Positions 1-8,896 of a stretch of DNA of 64,000 nucleotides are shown here, piece by piece. The stretch lies in the NCBI RefSeq assembly GCF_002135335.1, contig NZ_NEGC01000002.1:186001-250000 (forward strand), written 5' to 3'. The translations under genes were made by a program, and so were the position numbers. The notes beneath the pieces are model-generated. The model ran no database searches. It had not been told where the DNA came from and saw nothing but the letters and a program-made list of their open reading frames with translations. Origin of the DNA: Acinetobacter sp. ANC 4470 (lineage in GTDB: Bacteria; Pseudomonadota; Gammaproteobacteria; Pseudomonadales; Moraxellaceae). Numbering within the stretch: the first letter of the stretch is position 1; each line of letters opens with the position of its first letter.

Positions 1-690
1 ATTCGATTTACACTGGATCATCCTGAAATTTTCTCATCGCAAATTCGTGCCATGCTTAAGGCTAGCATTGGTCTAAATAATTTGCATATTTTATTGCCGA
101 TGATCACCAGTGTTAGTGAAGTTGAAGAGGCTTTGTATTTACTTGAGCGCGATTGGATGGCCGTTCAAGAAGAAGAACAAGTCAAAATCACCAAACCTAA
201 AATAGGAATTATGGTCGAAGTACCCAGTGTGCTTTTACAAATTGAAGAATTTTCTGAATTGGTTGATTTTTTCTCGGTCGGCTCAAATGACTTAACGCAA
301 TATTTACTTGCGGTTGACCGTAACAATCCACGTGTCGCCAATGTTTATTCACACTTTCACCCAGCAGTACTGCGTGCTTTAACACGTTTGGTCAAAGAAT
401 GTCACAAGTACAATAAACCAATCAGTATTTGTGGCGAAATGGCGGGGGATCCTTTGGCTGCTATCTTATTAATGGCAATGGGATTCAATACCCTTTCGAT
501 GAGTTCAAGCAATATTTTACGGGTACGTAAAGCGATTTGCCATGTTCCAATGACGGATGCACTGGCTCAACTCGAACATGTATTAAAAATGGATAACCCA
601 TTAATCATTAAAAGTTGGATGGAATATTATTTTAAGACCCATGGTCTGGGTGATATGGTGAAATCTGCAACCCGCATTGTGGGTGCTTAA
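1..690 (+). CDS. ptsP: PtsP (enzyme I-Ntr), C-terminal part, cut by window edge
   Basis: This is the C-terminal end of the phosphoenolpyruvate-protein phosphotransferase of the nitrogen PTS, which passes phosphate from PEP to NPr. The frame is open from base 1, so the true start lies upstream of the window. Visible are the PEP-utilising barrel signatures: a segment like VEVPSVLL, the SVGSNDLTQY motif, and ICGEMAGDP, which contains the catalytic Cys (codon 430-432) expected in this family. About 229 residues are present, ending at TAA 688-690. The assignment to PtsP rather than PtsI rests on resemblance to the EI-Ntr C-terminus. The GAF domain that would settle it is outside the window. Confidence 0.9.
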   Translation: MRFTLDHPEIFSSQIRAMLKASIGLNNLHILLPMITSVSEVEEALYLLERDWMAVQEEEQVKITKPKIGIMVEVPSVLLQIEEFSELVDFFSVGSNDLTQYLLAVDRNNPRVANVYSHFHPAVLRALTRLVKECHKYNKPISICGEMAGDPLAAILLMAMGFNTLSMSSSNILRVRKAICHVPMTDALAQLEHVLKMDNPLIIKSWMEYYFKTHGLGDMVKSATRIVGA

Positions 691-698
691 TTCACGAT

Positions 699-890
699 TT
701 AAATCAAACTAAAAGCACACAAACTAAAAGGGCGATAATCATCAGAATATCGCCCTTGCTTATGTTTGCTATAACCACGTTTTGTATTTTTCTTTCGATC
801 TACAAACACTTGGCTTTGGTTTACTTCATGCATGTGTTTTGCTACAAAATTATGAATCACTATTTCTAGCTTTTTCTTTTGTTTCGCCAT
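699..890 (-). CDS. Small basic protein of unknown function (63 aa)
   Basis: This short, Lys/Arg-rich protein starts with MAKQKKK and carries a central stretch resembling DRKKNTKRGYSKHKQG, of the kind seen in small conserved basic proteins of proteobacteria. I do not recognise a function. The ATG at 890 is chosen because a GGTGA sits 7-8 bases upstream; an ATG three codons earlier lies too close to that site. It converges with ptsP. Its C-terminal codons (GRYSDDYR) are formed by an 8-bp hairpin (730-755), so the reading frame runs through a terminator-like structure. It is probably real but could be misread. Confidence 0.5.
   Translation of the reverse strand: MAKQKKKLEIVIHNFVAKHMHEVNQSQVFVDRKKNTKRGYSKHKQGRYSDDYRPFSLCAFSLI
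730..755. terminator. Hairpin between ptsP and the small basic gene
   Basis: There is a perfect 8-bp inverted repeat, GGGCGATA and TATCGCCC, with a 10-base loop. On the minus strand it is followed by TTTTAGTTT, so it may terminate the small gene even though it lies before that gene's stop codon. It may also serve ptsP. Confidence 0.5.
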
Positions 891-924
891 TTCATTCACC
901 TATTTGGCTAAGAAGTTTTTGTAC

Positions 925-947
925 TTTGCCACATGATCTGTGGCAAA
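925..947. repeat. Perfect 9-bp inverted repeat upstream of the small basic gene
   Basis: TTTGCCACA and TGTGGCAAA flank a TGATC loop. It lies 35 bases upstream of the minus-strand ATG at 890, in its likely leader. It could be an operator or an RNA hairpin; nothing here decides which. Confidence 0.45.
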
Positions 948-1091
948 GCGATGATACGCTTTTTTGTACATTTTACAAGCAATCTTGTTTTTTAAAGAAA
1001 CAGAACTCTCTATTTAAAACTTGCGAGTACTTACTTAAGCATAATACGCATCATCCTAAATGAACAGGAAATGAGGCGATTTAGCCCAAAA

Positions 1092-2411
1092 TCACTCTAA
1101 ATTTAATTTGAGTTTAATAATTTTTTGACTTGTTTCACAGCCATTTAAATAAGCGCCATGGACAGTACCTGCATATTTTGAACTACAATGTTCACCAATA
1201 AAGAAAAGGCGGTTTTCAATAGCTTGATTTAATATTTCAACCCGATTTTCTTGATGCTCGAACGTCGGAAAACTAAAAGAACCATAGCTATAAGGATCTA
1301 TACCCCAACGTGTAATCGTTAGGTTTTTGGGTTGCGTTGGTATTTTTGGAAAGTTTGCATTGAGACTACTAAAAATAAAATCCCATACTTTATTGTCAGG
1401 CGCGTGGTCTATAAATACTGACTGTTTTCCACCAAATAGCATGAGGTAAATAGGCTTATGATAAATTCCAGACAAGTCTAAGATATTAAACCAATGTCCA
1501 TTAAACCAATAAAAATCACTAATACTGTCTAAGGAATTGTTAGCTCGGAAAGGTAACGGCTCTGCAAACTCAAGAAAAACTTTATTAAAAGAACCAAAAC
1601 CAATTTTTTGAATAGCATCAATATATTCAGCAGGTAGTGATGGAACAAATTCCATTTTATTTTTTAATACACCTAATGGTACTGCAACAATCACACGTGA
1701 CCCTAAATAAGTCACATTGTGTTGATCCATGAGTTCCACATGATTATTTTTTAGAGCTATTTTACGAATTTCAATCCCTGTTTTAATATCTAAATTTTCA
1801 GAAATATTCGCTATAACTTGGTAATATCCATCAGGAAATATCACTTCATCACCGTCAAAATAACCTTCATACTGCTGATAATGTGCTGAAAGCTGTGAAA
1901 GATCTGTAGCAAATGGATCATTTGCCAGTCTTTCAAAGAAACTGAGCAGTAATTCTTTTAAGTCTTGTTCTAAAAATATCGTTCCAGAGTACGTTAACGA
2001 ACCGATAATTTCATGAACTGCCTCAAGTGCAGCATTAATCTTGGTTTGGGAAAGTAAATGGTTTATTTTTTCTATATAGCACTCAAACTCTTGTTTTTCT
2101 GTAGATGTAAATATTTGCCCATTTTTATGATAAAAATTTGACTCATCATAATTAAAAACCGTTGTCGTTATGCCACTCTTTTGCACAATATCCCAAATAG
2201 GATTATTTTCAATCCCATGTATCCATGACGCCCCCAAATCATAAGTACTTAAACCATTTTTTATCGATTGAACACGCCCACCGATACGATATCTAGCCTC
2301 TAAAAGAACGACATTTTCTCCAGCATCTTGTAGTTTTCGAGCACAAGAAAGTCCCGCTATGCCTGCCCCTATAATAAACGTGGGTAAAACTGTAAGGCTG
2401 CTATTTGTCAT
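1092..2411 (-). CDS. FAD-dependent amine oxidase (flavin monoamine/polyamine oxidase type)
   Basis: This 439-residue flavoenzyme probably oxidises an amine, with release of aldehyde and hydrogen peroxide. The N-terminus has the dinucleotide fold GAGIAGLS (residues 15-22), followed by an LLEAR end of strand 2 and the IGGRV motif. The C-terminus has FIGEH followed by a GTVHGAYLNG stretch, as in monoamine and polyamine oxidases. No signal peptide or membrane anchor is apparent. It stands alone, facing the ptsP region. The substrate cannot be read from the sequence; polyamine oxidase and tryptophan-oxidase-like members share these motifs. Confidence 0.82.
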   Translation of the reverse strand: MTNSSLTVLPTFIIGAGIAGLSCARKLQDAGENVVLLEARYRIGGRVQSIKNGLSTYDLGASWIHGIENNPIWDIVQKSGITTTVFNYDESNFYHKNGQIFTSTEKQEFECYIEKINHLLSQTKINAALEAVHEIIGSLTYSGTIFLEQDLKELLLSFFERLANDPFATDLSQLSAHYQQYEGYFDGDEVIFPDGYYQVIANISENLDIKTGIEIRKIALKNNHVELMDQHNVTYLGSRVIVAVPLGVLKNKMEFVPSLPAEYIDAIQKIGFGSFNKVFLEFAEPLPFRANNSLDSISDFYWFNGHWFNILDLSGIYHKPIYLMLFGGKQSVFIDHAPDNKVWDFIFSSLNANFPKIPTQPKNLTITRWGIDPYSYGSFSFPTFEHQENRVEILNQAIENRLFFIGEHCSSKYAGTVHGAYLNGCETSQKIIKLKLNLE

Positions 2412-2625
2412 AAAAATTACCGATATTATTCAACAGCAAGCATAGCCTATTCAAAAAAATTCGACCATTCACATCATATAAGCGATACAAAAATCACTTT
2501 GCTCACCGTTCAATGATTGATTAAAAGGTGATAAAAAAACCGAATTTAAAGCTTTGGGCTTTTTCTAACTAAGTATACCTTGATGGTGCTATTTTAACTT
2601 TTTCAAGCTATAGTCCATCATCAAA

Positions 2626-4275
2626 TCAAGCCGCAAAAGCTCGCATTAACAACCGTTCCACATTCACATCTTGAGGATTCAACATACCCACCACACGCCC
2701 GTGAAATGCGTTATAACGTGACTGAATAAAAGCAGTTGAGACAAAGTCTGGTGCGTATTGTTTCAATAGAACGGCCTGTGCCAAAATCACTAACCGACTG
2801 ACCAGACTGCGTGCCATAAACTGTAAGTCTTCAGGTGATTGCTGGAGCAATTTCAACAGCGATTGCAATTCATCTTTCAATGTTTGATCCTGCATGGCTG
2901 TCGAGGCTAGATCTTTAAACAAGACTTCTAGCGATTCAGGATCACGCCCAATCGCACGGAGTACATCCAAACACATCACATTGCCTGAGCCTTCCCAAAT
3001 CGTATTCACTGGGGCTTCTTTAAAAATACGCGCCATGATGCCGTTGTCGACATAACCATTGCCGCCAAAAACTTCCATCGTCTCCCCACTAAGCTCTACA
3101 TTACGTTTGCAAATCCAAAATTTGGCTGCAGGTGTCATGATACGTTTCCATGCTTGAGATAAATCATCATCTGCCTCATAACAATGTGCCAAATGGAAAC
3201 TCAACTGCATTGCGGCTTCTGTTTCTAATGCTAAATCTGCCAGTACCGCTTGCATCAAAGGCTGTTGCGCTAAATGTTTACCAAAAGCTTTGCGCTGACG
3301 AGTATAAGCAATACATTGCACCAATGCTTGTCTGAGCATCGCTGTACTGCCCACGGAACACGTCAAACGAGTGTAATTTGCCATTTCAATGATGGTGGGA
3401 ATTCCACGTCCCGCCTCACCAATCATGATGCCCCAAGCATCGTGAAATTCAACTTCGGAACTGGAATTACTACGGTTCCCCACTTTGTCTTTAAGGCGTT
3501 GAATATGAATATTGTTCTTCGAACCATCCTCTAACCAACGTGGCACATAAAAACACGCCAAGCCATCTTGTTCCGTTTTGGCCACCACCAAATGTGCATC
3601 CGACATGGGCGCAGAAAAAAACCATTTATGTCCTGTCAGCAAATAGGCTTGTCCACGACCAGTTTCACCTATAGGCAGCGCAACGGTTTCATTGGCACGG
3701 ACATCTGAGCCGCCCTGTTTTTCGGTCATGCCCATGCCCAGCCAAATCGATTTTTTCTGCGCAATTGGAATATCACGTTCATCATATTCTGTCGATAAAA
3801 GCTTTGTTCCTATTTTTTCCCATAACGCCGTTTCTCTTTGAATTAAAGCAATACTGCCCAGTGTCATGGCATGGGGACACAAATTGCCACATTCGATTTG
3901 TCCAGTTAAATAAAATCGTGCCGCCCAATCGACCCATTTAGAAGCAGATGTTGGATGATGAAAAGGATAAGCATGCACCGCATATTTTCGATTTAAACCC
4001 ATCCATTTATGCCATGCAGGATGAAACTCCAAAGTATCTAGACGGCGACCACGTGCATCAAAAGCATGCAAAATAGGCGTGTGCGTATTGGCTAAATCGG
4101 CATATTGATAATATTCACTTGAACCCACATGCTGCCCAAATTCAGCCAAAGTCGTTCGATCTTGACTGCCATAACGTATCAATATTTCCTGTAAAACTTG
4201 ATCCGTTGCAAAAAGATTGTAGTTTTGAAGTTCATCAAACTGATTCGATATTTGATGGGTCATCCATGTATTCAC
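2626..4275 (-). CDS. aidB: AidB-type acyl-CoA dehydrogenase
   Basis: The protein is 549 residues, the length typical of AidB, which is a FAD-containing acyl-CoA dehydrogenase homologue linked to the adaptive response to alkylation. Several blocks match what I know of E. coli AidB: an FHPAWH block, a GMGMTEKQGGSDV block, GHKWFFSAPMSDAHLV, RLKDKVGNRSNSS and NTIWEGSGNVMCLDVLR. The last carries the glutamate region typical of the family. The N-terminal AidB-specific extension is present. A TetR-type regulator is transcribed divergently 80 bases away and may control it. Whether it protects DNA or acts in acyl-CoA metabolism here is not decided by the sequence. Confidence 0.87.
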   Translation of the reverse strand: MNTWMTHQISNQFDELQNYNLFATDQVLQEILIRYGSQDRTTLAEFGQHVGSSEYYQYADLANTHTPILHAFDARGRRLDTLEFHPAWHKWMGLNRKYAVHAYPFHHPTSASKWVDWAARFYLTGQIECGNLCPHAMTLGSIALIQRETALWEKIGTKLLSTEYDERDIPIAQKKSIWLGMGMTEKQGGSDVRANETVALPIGETGRGQAYLLTGHKWFFSAPMSDAHLVVAKTEQDGLACFYVPRWLEDGSKNNIHIQRLKDKVGNRSNSSSEVEFHDAWGIMIGEAGRGIPTIIEMANYTRLTCSVGSTAMLRQALVQCIAYTRQRKAFGKHLAQQPLMQAVLADLALETEAAMQLSFHLAHCYEADDDLSQAWKRIMTPAAKFWICKRNVELSGETMEVFGGNGYVDNGIMARIFKEAPVNTIWEGSGNVMCLDVLRAIGRDPESLEVLFKDLASTAMQDQTLKDELQSLLKLLQQSPEDLQFMARSLVSRLVILAQAVLLKQYAPDFVSTAFIQSRYNAFHGRVVGMLNPQDVNVERLLMRAFAA

Positions 4276-4355
4276 ATTATTCTCCTAGCTTGTTCTTTTC
4301 CCACTTTCACTTCAGTATAGAGAAAAAATATAGACAGGATGTTCGGCTTTCTTTC

Positions 4356-5000
4356 ATGAAAATTACCGCAGTTCAAGCCCGCAGGAAACCACGGCAGTCA
4401 CGTGCCAAATTCACTCAAGAAGCTTTAATTGAAAGTTTTGTTCGGCTTTTACAACAACAATCGAGCGATAGTATTACCATTCGTGAAATTACTGATATTG
4501 CGGGTGTAGGACTTGGCACTTTTTATGAATATTTCAGTAAAAAAGAGGATTTGATCGCGCTAACCATTCATCAGCAGGTTAAATCTAATGCTTCGGCACT
4601 CAAAAGTTATGCACAAAGCCTGCTCAAGTTATCCACAACTGACGATATTACAACCTATTTAAGCCAAATTATTCATTTCCAGATTGAACAAATTCAACAA
4701 CAACAGATGATTTGGCGACAAATTTTCCAGCTTGAACGACAAGTTTCTAGTCAGGATGCATATCAAAAGCATTATGAATTAATGCTTGAACTGTGGAATG
4801 AAATCCTAACGCCCTTTATTGCTGAAATAAAACAACGCCAACGCATGGCATTAAATCTGCATCGCATCAGTTATGGGTTCATTTCTCAGACCCTTCTTGT
4901 AAATAGTTGTTTCAATAATTGGCATGATTTAACACAAGATATTTTACTCGCAACTCACGTTTTTATTGCCAAGTTCAATCACACTGCTATTTCCGATTAA
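4356..5000 (+). CDS. TetR/AcrR-family transcriptional regulator
   Basis: This 214-residue protein has an N-terminal helix-turn-helix. The recognition region reads TIREITDIAGVGLGTFYEYFSKKEDLI, typical of TetR (described here as a motif of about residues 40-66). The C-terminal half is helical and variable, as in ligand-binding TetR domains. The ATG at 4356 was chosen because it gives a normal N-terminus just ahead of the HTH. The same frame is open 79 codons further upstream, into the aidB gene, but that extension reads as antisense of aidB. The divergent arrangement with aidB suggests it controls that promoter. The ligand is unknown. Confidence 0.85.
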   Translation: MKITAVQARRKPRQSRAKFTQEALIESFVRLLQQQSSDSITIREITDIAGVGLGTFYEYFSKKEDLIALTIHQQVKSNASALKSYAQSLLKLSTTDDITTYLSQIIHFQIEQIQQQQMIWRQIFQLERQVSSQDAYQKHYELMLELWNEILTPFIAEIKQRQRMALNLHRISYGFISQTLLVNSCFNNWHDLTQDILLATHVFIAKFNHTAISD

Positions 5001-5308
5001 ATAACAAGGAATTCAAGGCATTGTTTAATCGAATATTTCTGTTATGAAGAATAGATTAATCCATTTGTATTTACTGCATTCTACATTTACTGTTTAGACA
5101 GATTAAGTGACTTTAATCTATGTAGCTTGTCGATGATTCGACTGTTATTTTTGTAAAATCACAGAGCAATAAAAACAGCCATTTGGTTGTAATAAGTATG
5201 ATTTAAATTGAATTAACAAAACGGTTAATGTCATGTTTTAAAAGACATGTTATGCATAGAAGCATGCTACGCCTTGAGTTCAAACATGGCCTATAATGGA
5301 GAAATATA
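5001..5308. other. Catalase upstream region
   Basis: This is 308 bases without a convincing gene. It is A+T-rich and contains a short imperfect repeat near 5229-5254 (CATGT and ACATG around TTTAAAAG). A GGAG ribosome site lies just before the catalase ATG. A TATAAT-like hexamer at about 5292 lies too close to the ATG to be trusted as the -10 box. The catalase promoter is presumably here, but I cannot place it. Confidence 0.4.
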
Positions 5309-6829
5309 ATGAGTCAAGACCCTAAAAAATGCCCCGTTTCCCACCTGACAACTGCTTTTGGTGCTCCAGTAACAGACAACCAAAATAGTTTAACGGCAGG
5401 TGCACGTGGTCCTCTACTTGCTCAAGATTTATGGCTCAATGAAAAATTGGCAAACTTCGTCCGCGAAGTCATTCCTGAGCGCCGTATGCATGCCAAAGGT
5501 TCAGGTGCTTTTGGTACATTTACCGTAACGCATGATATTAGCCAATATACTCGCGCCAAAATTTTCTCTCAAATGGGTAAAAAAACCAAAATGTTTGCCC
5601 GTTTCACCACAGTTGCAGGTGAACGTGGTGCTGCCGATGCTGAACGTGACATTCGTGGTTTTGCCTTAAAATTCTATACCGAAGAAGGTAACTGGGACTT
5701 GGTAGGTAACAATACCCCTGTGTTCTTTATGCGTGATCCACGTAAATTTCCAGACTTAAACAAAGCAGTCAAACGTGACCCCAAAACCAATTTACGTAGT
5801 GCAACCAACAACTGGGATTTCTGGACGCTATTACCTGAATCACTGCATCAAGTGACCATTGTGATGTCAGATCGTGGTATTCCAAAGTCGTATCGTCACA
5901 TGCACGGTTTTGGTAGCCATACTTATAGTTTTATTAATGCCAATAATGAACGTTTTTGGGTGAAATTTCATTTCCGCACCCAACAAGGCATTGAAAACTT
6001 AACCAATGCAGAGGCAGAAGCTGTTGTTGCAGCAGATCGTGAAAGTAATCAGCGTGACTTGTTCAACTCTATTGAAAAAGGTGATTTCCCGAAATGGAAA
6101 CTCCAAATTCAAATCATGCCAGAAACTGATGCTGAGAAAGTACCTTATCATCCATTTGATTTAACTAAAGTTTGGCCACATGCTGATTATCCTATGATGG
6201 ATGTCGGTGAGTTTGAGCTCAACAAAAATCCTGAAAACTTCTTCTTAGATGTAGAACAATCAGCATTCGCACCAAGCAATCTAGTCCCAGGGATTAGTGC
6301 TTCTCCTGACAAAATGTTGCAAGCTCGTCTATTTAACTACGCCGATGCACAGCGCTACCGTTTGGGTGTGAACTATCAGCAAATTCCAGTCAATGCCGCT
6401 CGTTGCCCTGTTCATTCCAACCACCGCGATGGTCAAGGTCGTGTCGATGACAACTATAATGGTTTACCTCACTACGAACCGAATAGCTTTAGCCAGTGGC
6501 AAGAGCAAGCTGAATTTAAAGAACCCCCTTTAAAAATTTCAGGCGATGCAGCACATTGGGATTTCCGTGCCGATGATGCTGATTATTTTAGCCAACCACG
6601 TGCTTTATTTAATTTAATGAAACCTGAACAACAACAGGCATTGTTTAATAACACGGCAGACGCGATGGGTGATGCTTTAGACTTCATCAAATACCGACAT
6701 ATCCGTAACTGTTATGCTTGTGATCCAGCTTACGGTGAAGGTGTGGCAAAAGCCTTAGGTATGACCGTTGCAGATGCTCAAACAGCGCGTACAACTGATC
6801 CGGGTCGAAATAATCCAGGCTGGCTTTAA
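5309..6829 (+). CDS. katA: Monofunctional heme catalase, small-subunit type
   Basis: This 506-residue cytoplasmic catalase breaks hydrogen peroxide down to water and oxygen. The distal heme His is His61 in [12 protein letters not shown]. The essential Asn is in [10 protein letters not shown], and the proximal heme Tyr is in [14 protein letters not shown]. The length and absence of a C-terminal flavodoxin-like domain fit the small-subunit clade 3 enzymes. It is preceded by GGAGAAATATA and followed by a UUCG-capped terminator, so it is monocistronic. Peroxide-responsive control (OxyR) would be usual, but no clear OxyR site was found by eye. The symbol katA is by family; katE-type enzymes are longer. 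Confidence 0.93.
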   Translation: MSQDPKKCPVSHLTTAFGAPVTDNQNSLTAGARGPLLAQDLWLNEKLANFVREVIPERRMHAKGSGAFGTFTVTHDISQYTRAKIFSQMGKKTKMFARFTTVAGERGAADAERDIRGFALKFYTEEGNWDLVGNNTPVFFMRDPRKFPDLNKAVKRDPKTNLRSATNNWDFWTLLPESLHQVTIVMSDRGIPKSYRHMHGFGSHTYSFINANNERFWVKFHFRTQQGIENLTNAEAEAVVAADRESNQRDLFNSIEKGDFPKWKLQIQIMPETDAEKVPYHPFDLTKVWPHADYPMMDVGEFELNKNPENFFLDVEQSAFAPSNLVPGISASPDKMLQARLFNYADAQRYRLGVNYQQIPVNAARCPVHSNHRDGQGRVDDNYNGLPHYEPNSFSQWQEQAEFKEPPLKISGDAAHWDFRADDADYFSQPRALFNLMKPEQQQALFNNTADAMGDALDFIKYRHIRNCYACDPAYGEGVAKALGMTVADAQTARTTDPGRNNPGWL

Positions 6830-6851
6830 TTCTTAATTAAATCCAATTAAA

Positions 6852-6874
6852 AAACCACCTTCGGGTGGTTTTTT
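6852..6874 (+). terminator. Rho-independent terminator of the catalase gene
   Basis: AAACCACC and GGTGGTTT form an 8-bp stem closed by a TTCG tetraloop and followed by a T tract. Confidence 0.9.
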
Positions 6875-6923
6875 AATCCGTTTAAACGCTATATTCAAGA
6901 CAAAGCAAAAAAGAAGTATAAAA

Positions 6924-7367
6924 ATGGAATATAAAATTGCAGATATTATTCAACAATATGACATTATTTTATTTGATGCCATTTGTGTGATTTGTAATGG
7001 TTGGGCGAAATTCTTAATCAAATACGATAAAAGTTCAAAATTTAAATTGGTTTCTGCTCAATCACCTTTGGGTGAAGACATCTTAAAACATTATGCAATG
7101 TCGACAGAATATTACACCACCATGATCGTGGTTAAAGGTGGACAACTTTATACCGAATCATCTGCACTATTAAAAGTCATGCAACATCTGGGACTACCCT
7201 TTTCTCTTATGAACATCGGCTATCTGATACCTCGTTTTATCCGTGATTTTCTCTATAACCGTGTTGCCTTAAATCGCTATCAACTTTTTGGTACAACCGA
7301 TCATTGCTTGCTTCCATCTGCCAATAATAAACACCATTTTTTGGAGCACGTGCTTCGTGACATATAA
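6924..7367 (+). CDS. DCC-family thiol-disulfide oxidoreductase-like protein
   Basis: The protein is 147 residues. The family signature DxxCxxC is Asp18, Cys21 and Cys24 in LFDAICVICNG, followed by the typical RYxLFG block near the C-terminus. DCC (DUF393) proteins are predicted thiol-disulfide oxidoreductases with a thioredoxin-like fold. The next gene, a DoxX-like membrane protein, overlaps its 3' end by 11 bases, so the two are probably translated as a coupled pair. The substrate is unknown. Confidence 0.82.
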   Translation: MEYKIADIIQQYDIILFDAICVICNGWAKFLIKYDKSSKFKLVSAQSPLGEDILKHYAMSTEYYTTMIVVKGGQLYTESSALLKVMQHLGLPFSLMNIGYLIPRFIRDFLYNRVALNRYQLFGTTDHCLLPSANNKHHFLEHVLRDI

Positions 7368-7758
7368 ACAATTCTTAGAAAAACCGCTTCTACTCATTCA
7401 AATTACACTTGCTCTTCTTTGGATATATCAGGGTTTGATACCGAAAGTTTTATTTCAATCCAATGCTGAAATTGATATTTGGCAAACGATGGGATTTGAA
7501 TTACATATGGCAAAAATATGTGTTGCTCTATCTGGTCTACTTGAAATGATGTTTGGCTGTGCCTTTCTTATTTGGCAAAGAGCAATATTTCTTCATCAGC
7601 TGAGTATATTCGGCTTAATTGGATTATTACTCCTGATTATGATCACAGATCCCTTACAACTCACCACGGCATTTAATCCTGTAGTCATGAATATGGCCAT
7701 GATAGTTCTGTCAATCGTTGCGATTCAGCTTTTAAAGCTCAGAAATAGTCAGCGTTAA
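7357..7758 (+). CDS. DoxX-like four-helix membrane protein
   Basis: This 133-residue inner-membrane protein has about four hydrophobic segments (QITLALLWIYQGLIPKVLF, ICVALSGLLEMMFGCAFLIW, FGLIGLLLLIMI, NMAMIVLSIVAIQLL). The LWIYQGLIPK start resembles DoxX-like proteins. I place the start at GTG 7357, with GGAG 10 bases upstream. An ATG at 7288 would instead put 23 extra residues inside the preceding gene. The gene overlaps the DCC gene and probably acts with it in thiol or quinone redox at the membrane; that role is inference. Confidence 0.72.
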   Translation: MTYKQFLEKPLLLIQITLALLWIYQGLIPKVLFQSNAEIDIWQTMGFELHMAKICVALSGLLEMMFGCAFLIWQRAIFLHQLSIFGLIGLLLLIMITDPLQLTTAFNPVVMNMAMIVLSIVAIQLLKLRNSQR

Positions 7759-7763
7759 AACGA

Positions 7764-8825
7764 TCAAACCACCAAACGTCGTCCTTCTCGCACGCAGTAA
7801 AAAGGGGTCATCAATTTAGAGCTGTTCTTCATGGCGACTTTTAAATCTAACTCAGGTTGTTCGCGACTTTCATCAGTCAATTGAAAGGTTCGATAATGAA
7901 TCGCCAATGAACATTTCGAGTGTAAATCTTGATGCGCTTGAAAAGCTTCTGGTGGATTCATATGCATATAACGCATCAACTCACGTGGCTCATACGCACC
8001 AATCGGCAAGAGCGAAATACGCGGTGCTCCCAAACGACTATGGATTTCTTTAAAATGTGGTGAATAACCGGTATCACCTGCAAAAAAGCAATGATCTTTA
8101 CCTGCTAAAACAGAAAAACCACCCCATAGTGCACGATTTTGATCACGCAAACCCCGACCTGAACCATGCTGTGCAGGTGTGTAGACAATTTTTAAATCAT
8201 GTAATAAAGCAGATTGCCACCAGTCCATTTCTAATACATAAAAACTTTTTGGCAAATACCATGAGTTGCCTAAGCCTGTATAAATTGGCATGGCAAATTT
8301 ATCATGCAACCACTGTAAGCTGGCTAAATCCATATGGTCATAATGATTATGGCTAAGCAATACCGCATGGATGGTCGGCAACTCCTCTAAAGCAATCCCC
8401 GCAGGAATAACCCGTTTTGGACCTCTGTTTTTCTTCGGGGCCACATGTTCACACCATACAGGATCAGTTAATAAGTTATACGGGCCGATTTGTAAAAGTA
8501 CCGTCGCATGACCGATAAACCACACCTGCCAATCATCCAGCTTTGCCTGTGGACGATCTTGCGGAATCACCCGTTTAACAGCATGAAATTCTGCATATTC
8601 TTTATCAACGTCGACATTCCATGTCGATGACTTACGGGTTAACAACCATTTTAACAAGTCTACTCGCCCACGCCCTGTTGGACGCGGTAATGCATTGAAA
8701 AATCTTTCACCATCATAATGATTCGAATAAATAAATTGAAATGCAGGTTGACGCCACGTATGTGACCAACATTCTTGTGTAGGCAGTTGAAAGTGTAATT
8801 GTTCGGTTTTTTGTTTCATGTACAT
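7764..8825 (-). CDS. Metallo-beta-lactamase-fold hydrolase (NAPE-PLD/RomA-like)
   Basis: This 353-residue protein has the metal-binding motif SHNHYDHMD (HxHxDH) at about residue 160. Downstream there are further metal-ligand segments: QHGSGRG, FAGDTGY and AIHYRTF. The WFIGHATVLLQIG entry strand and LTDPVW block are typical of the N-acyl-phosphatidylethanolamine phospholipase D-like branch, which includes proteins called RomA. It converges with the DoxX-like gene, only 5 bases away. It probably hydrolyses a phosphodiester lipid or similar substrate; the real substrate is not known. No signal peptide is evident. Confidence 0.82.
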   Translation of the reverse strand: MYMKQKTEQLHFQLPTQECWSHTWRQPAFQFIYSNHYDGERFFNALPRPTGRGRVDLLKWLLTRKSSTWNVDVDKEYAEFHAVKRVIPQDRPQAKLDDWQVWFIGHATVLLQIGPYNLLTDPVWCEHVAPKKNRGPKRVIPAGIALEELPTIHAVLLSHNHYDHMDLASLQWLHDKFAMPIYTGLGNSWYLPKSFYVLEMDWWQSALLHDLKIVYTPAQHGSGRGLRDQNRALWGGFSVLAGKDHCFFAGDTGYSPHFKEIHSRLGAPRISLLPIGAYEPRELMRYMHMNPPEAFQAHQDLHSKCSLAIHYRTFQLTDESREQPELDLKVAMKNSSKLMTPFYCVREGRRLVV

Positions 8826-8846
8826 TCAATTTCTTAGTGTGGCATT

Positions 8847-8875
8847 AACATTCAAAATCGGATATTTTGAATGTT
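8847..8875. repeat. 12-bp perfect inverted repeat between CDF and MBL genes
   Basis: AACATTCAAAAT and ATTTTGAATGTT flank a 5-base CGGAT. There is no T tract on either side, so it looks more like an operator or RNA processing hairpin than a classic terminator. It sits between the stop of the cation transporter gene and the start of the hydrolase gene, both on the minus strand. Confidence 0.6.
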
Positions 8876-8896
8876 GTGTCATATATATCACGTTTT

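Noticed and set aside
5275..5297. TTGAGT and TATAAT near the catalase start as promoter
   Set aside because: The spacing is only 12 bases and the -10 is too close to the ATG.
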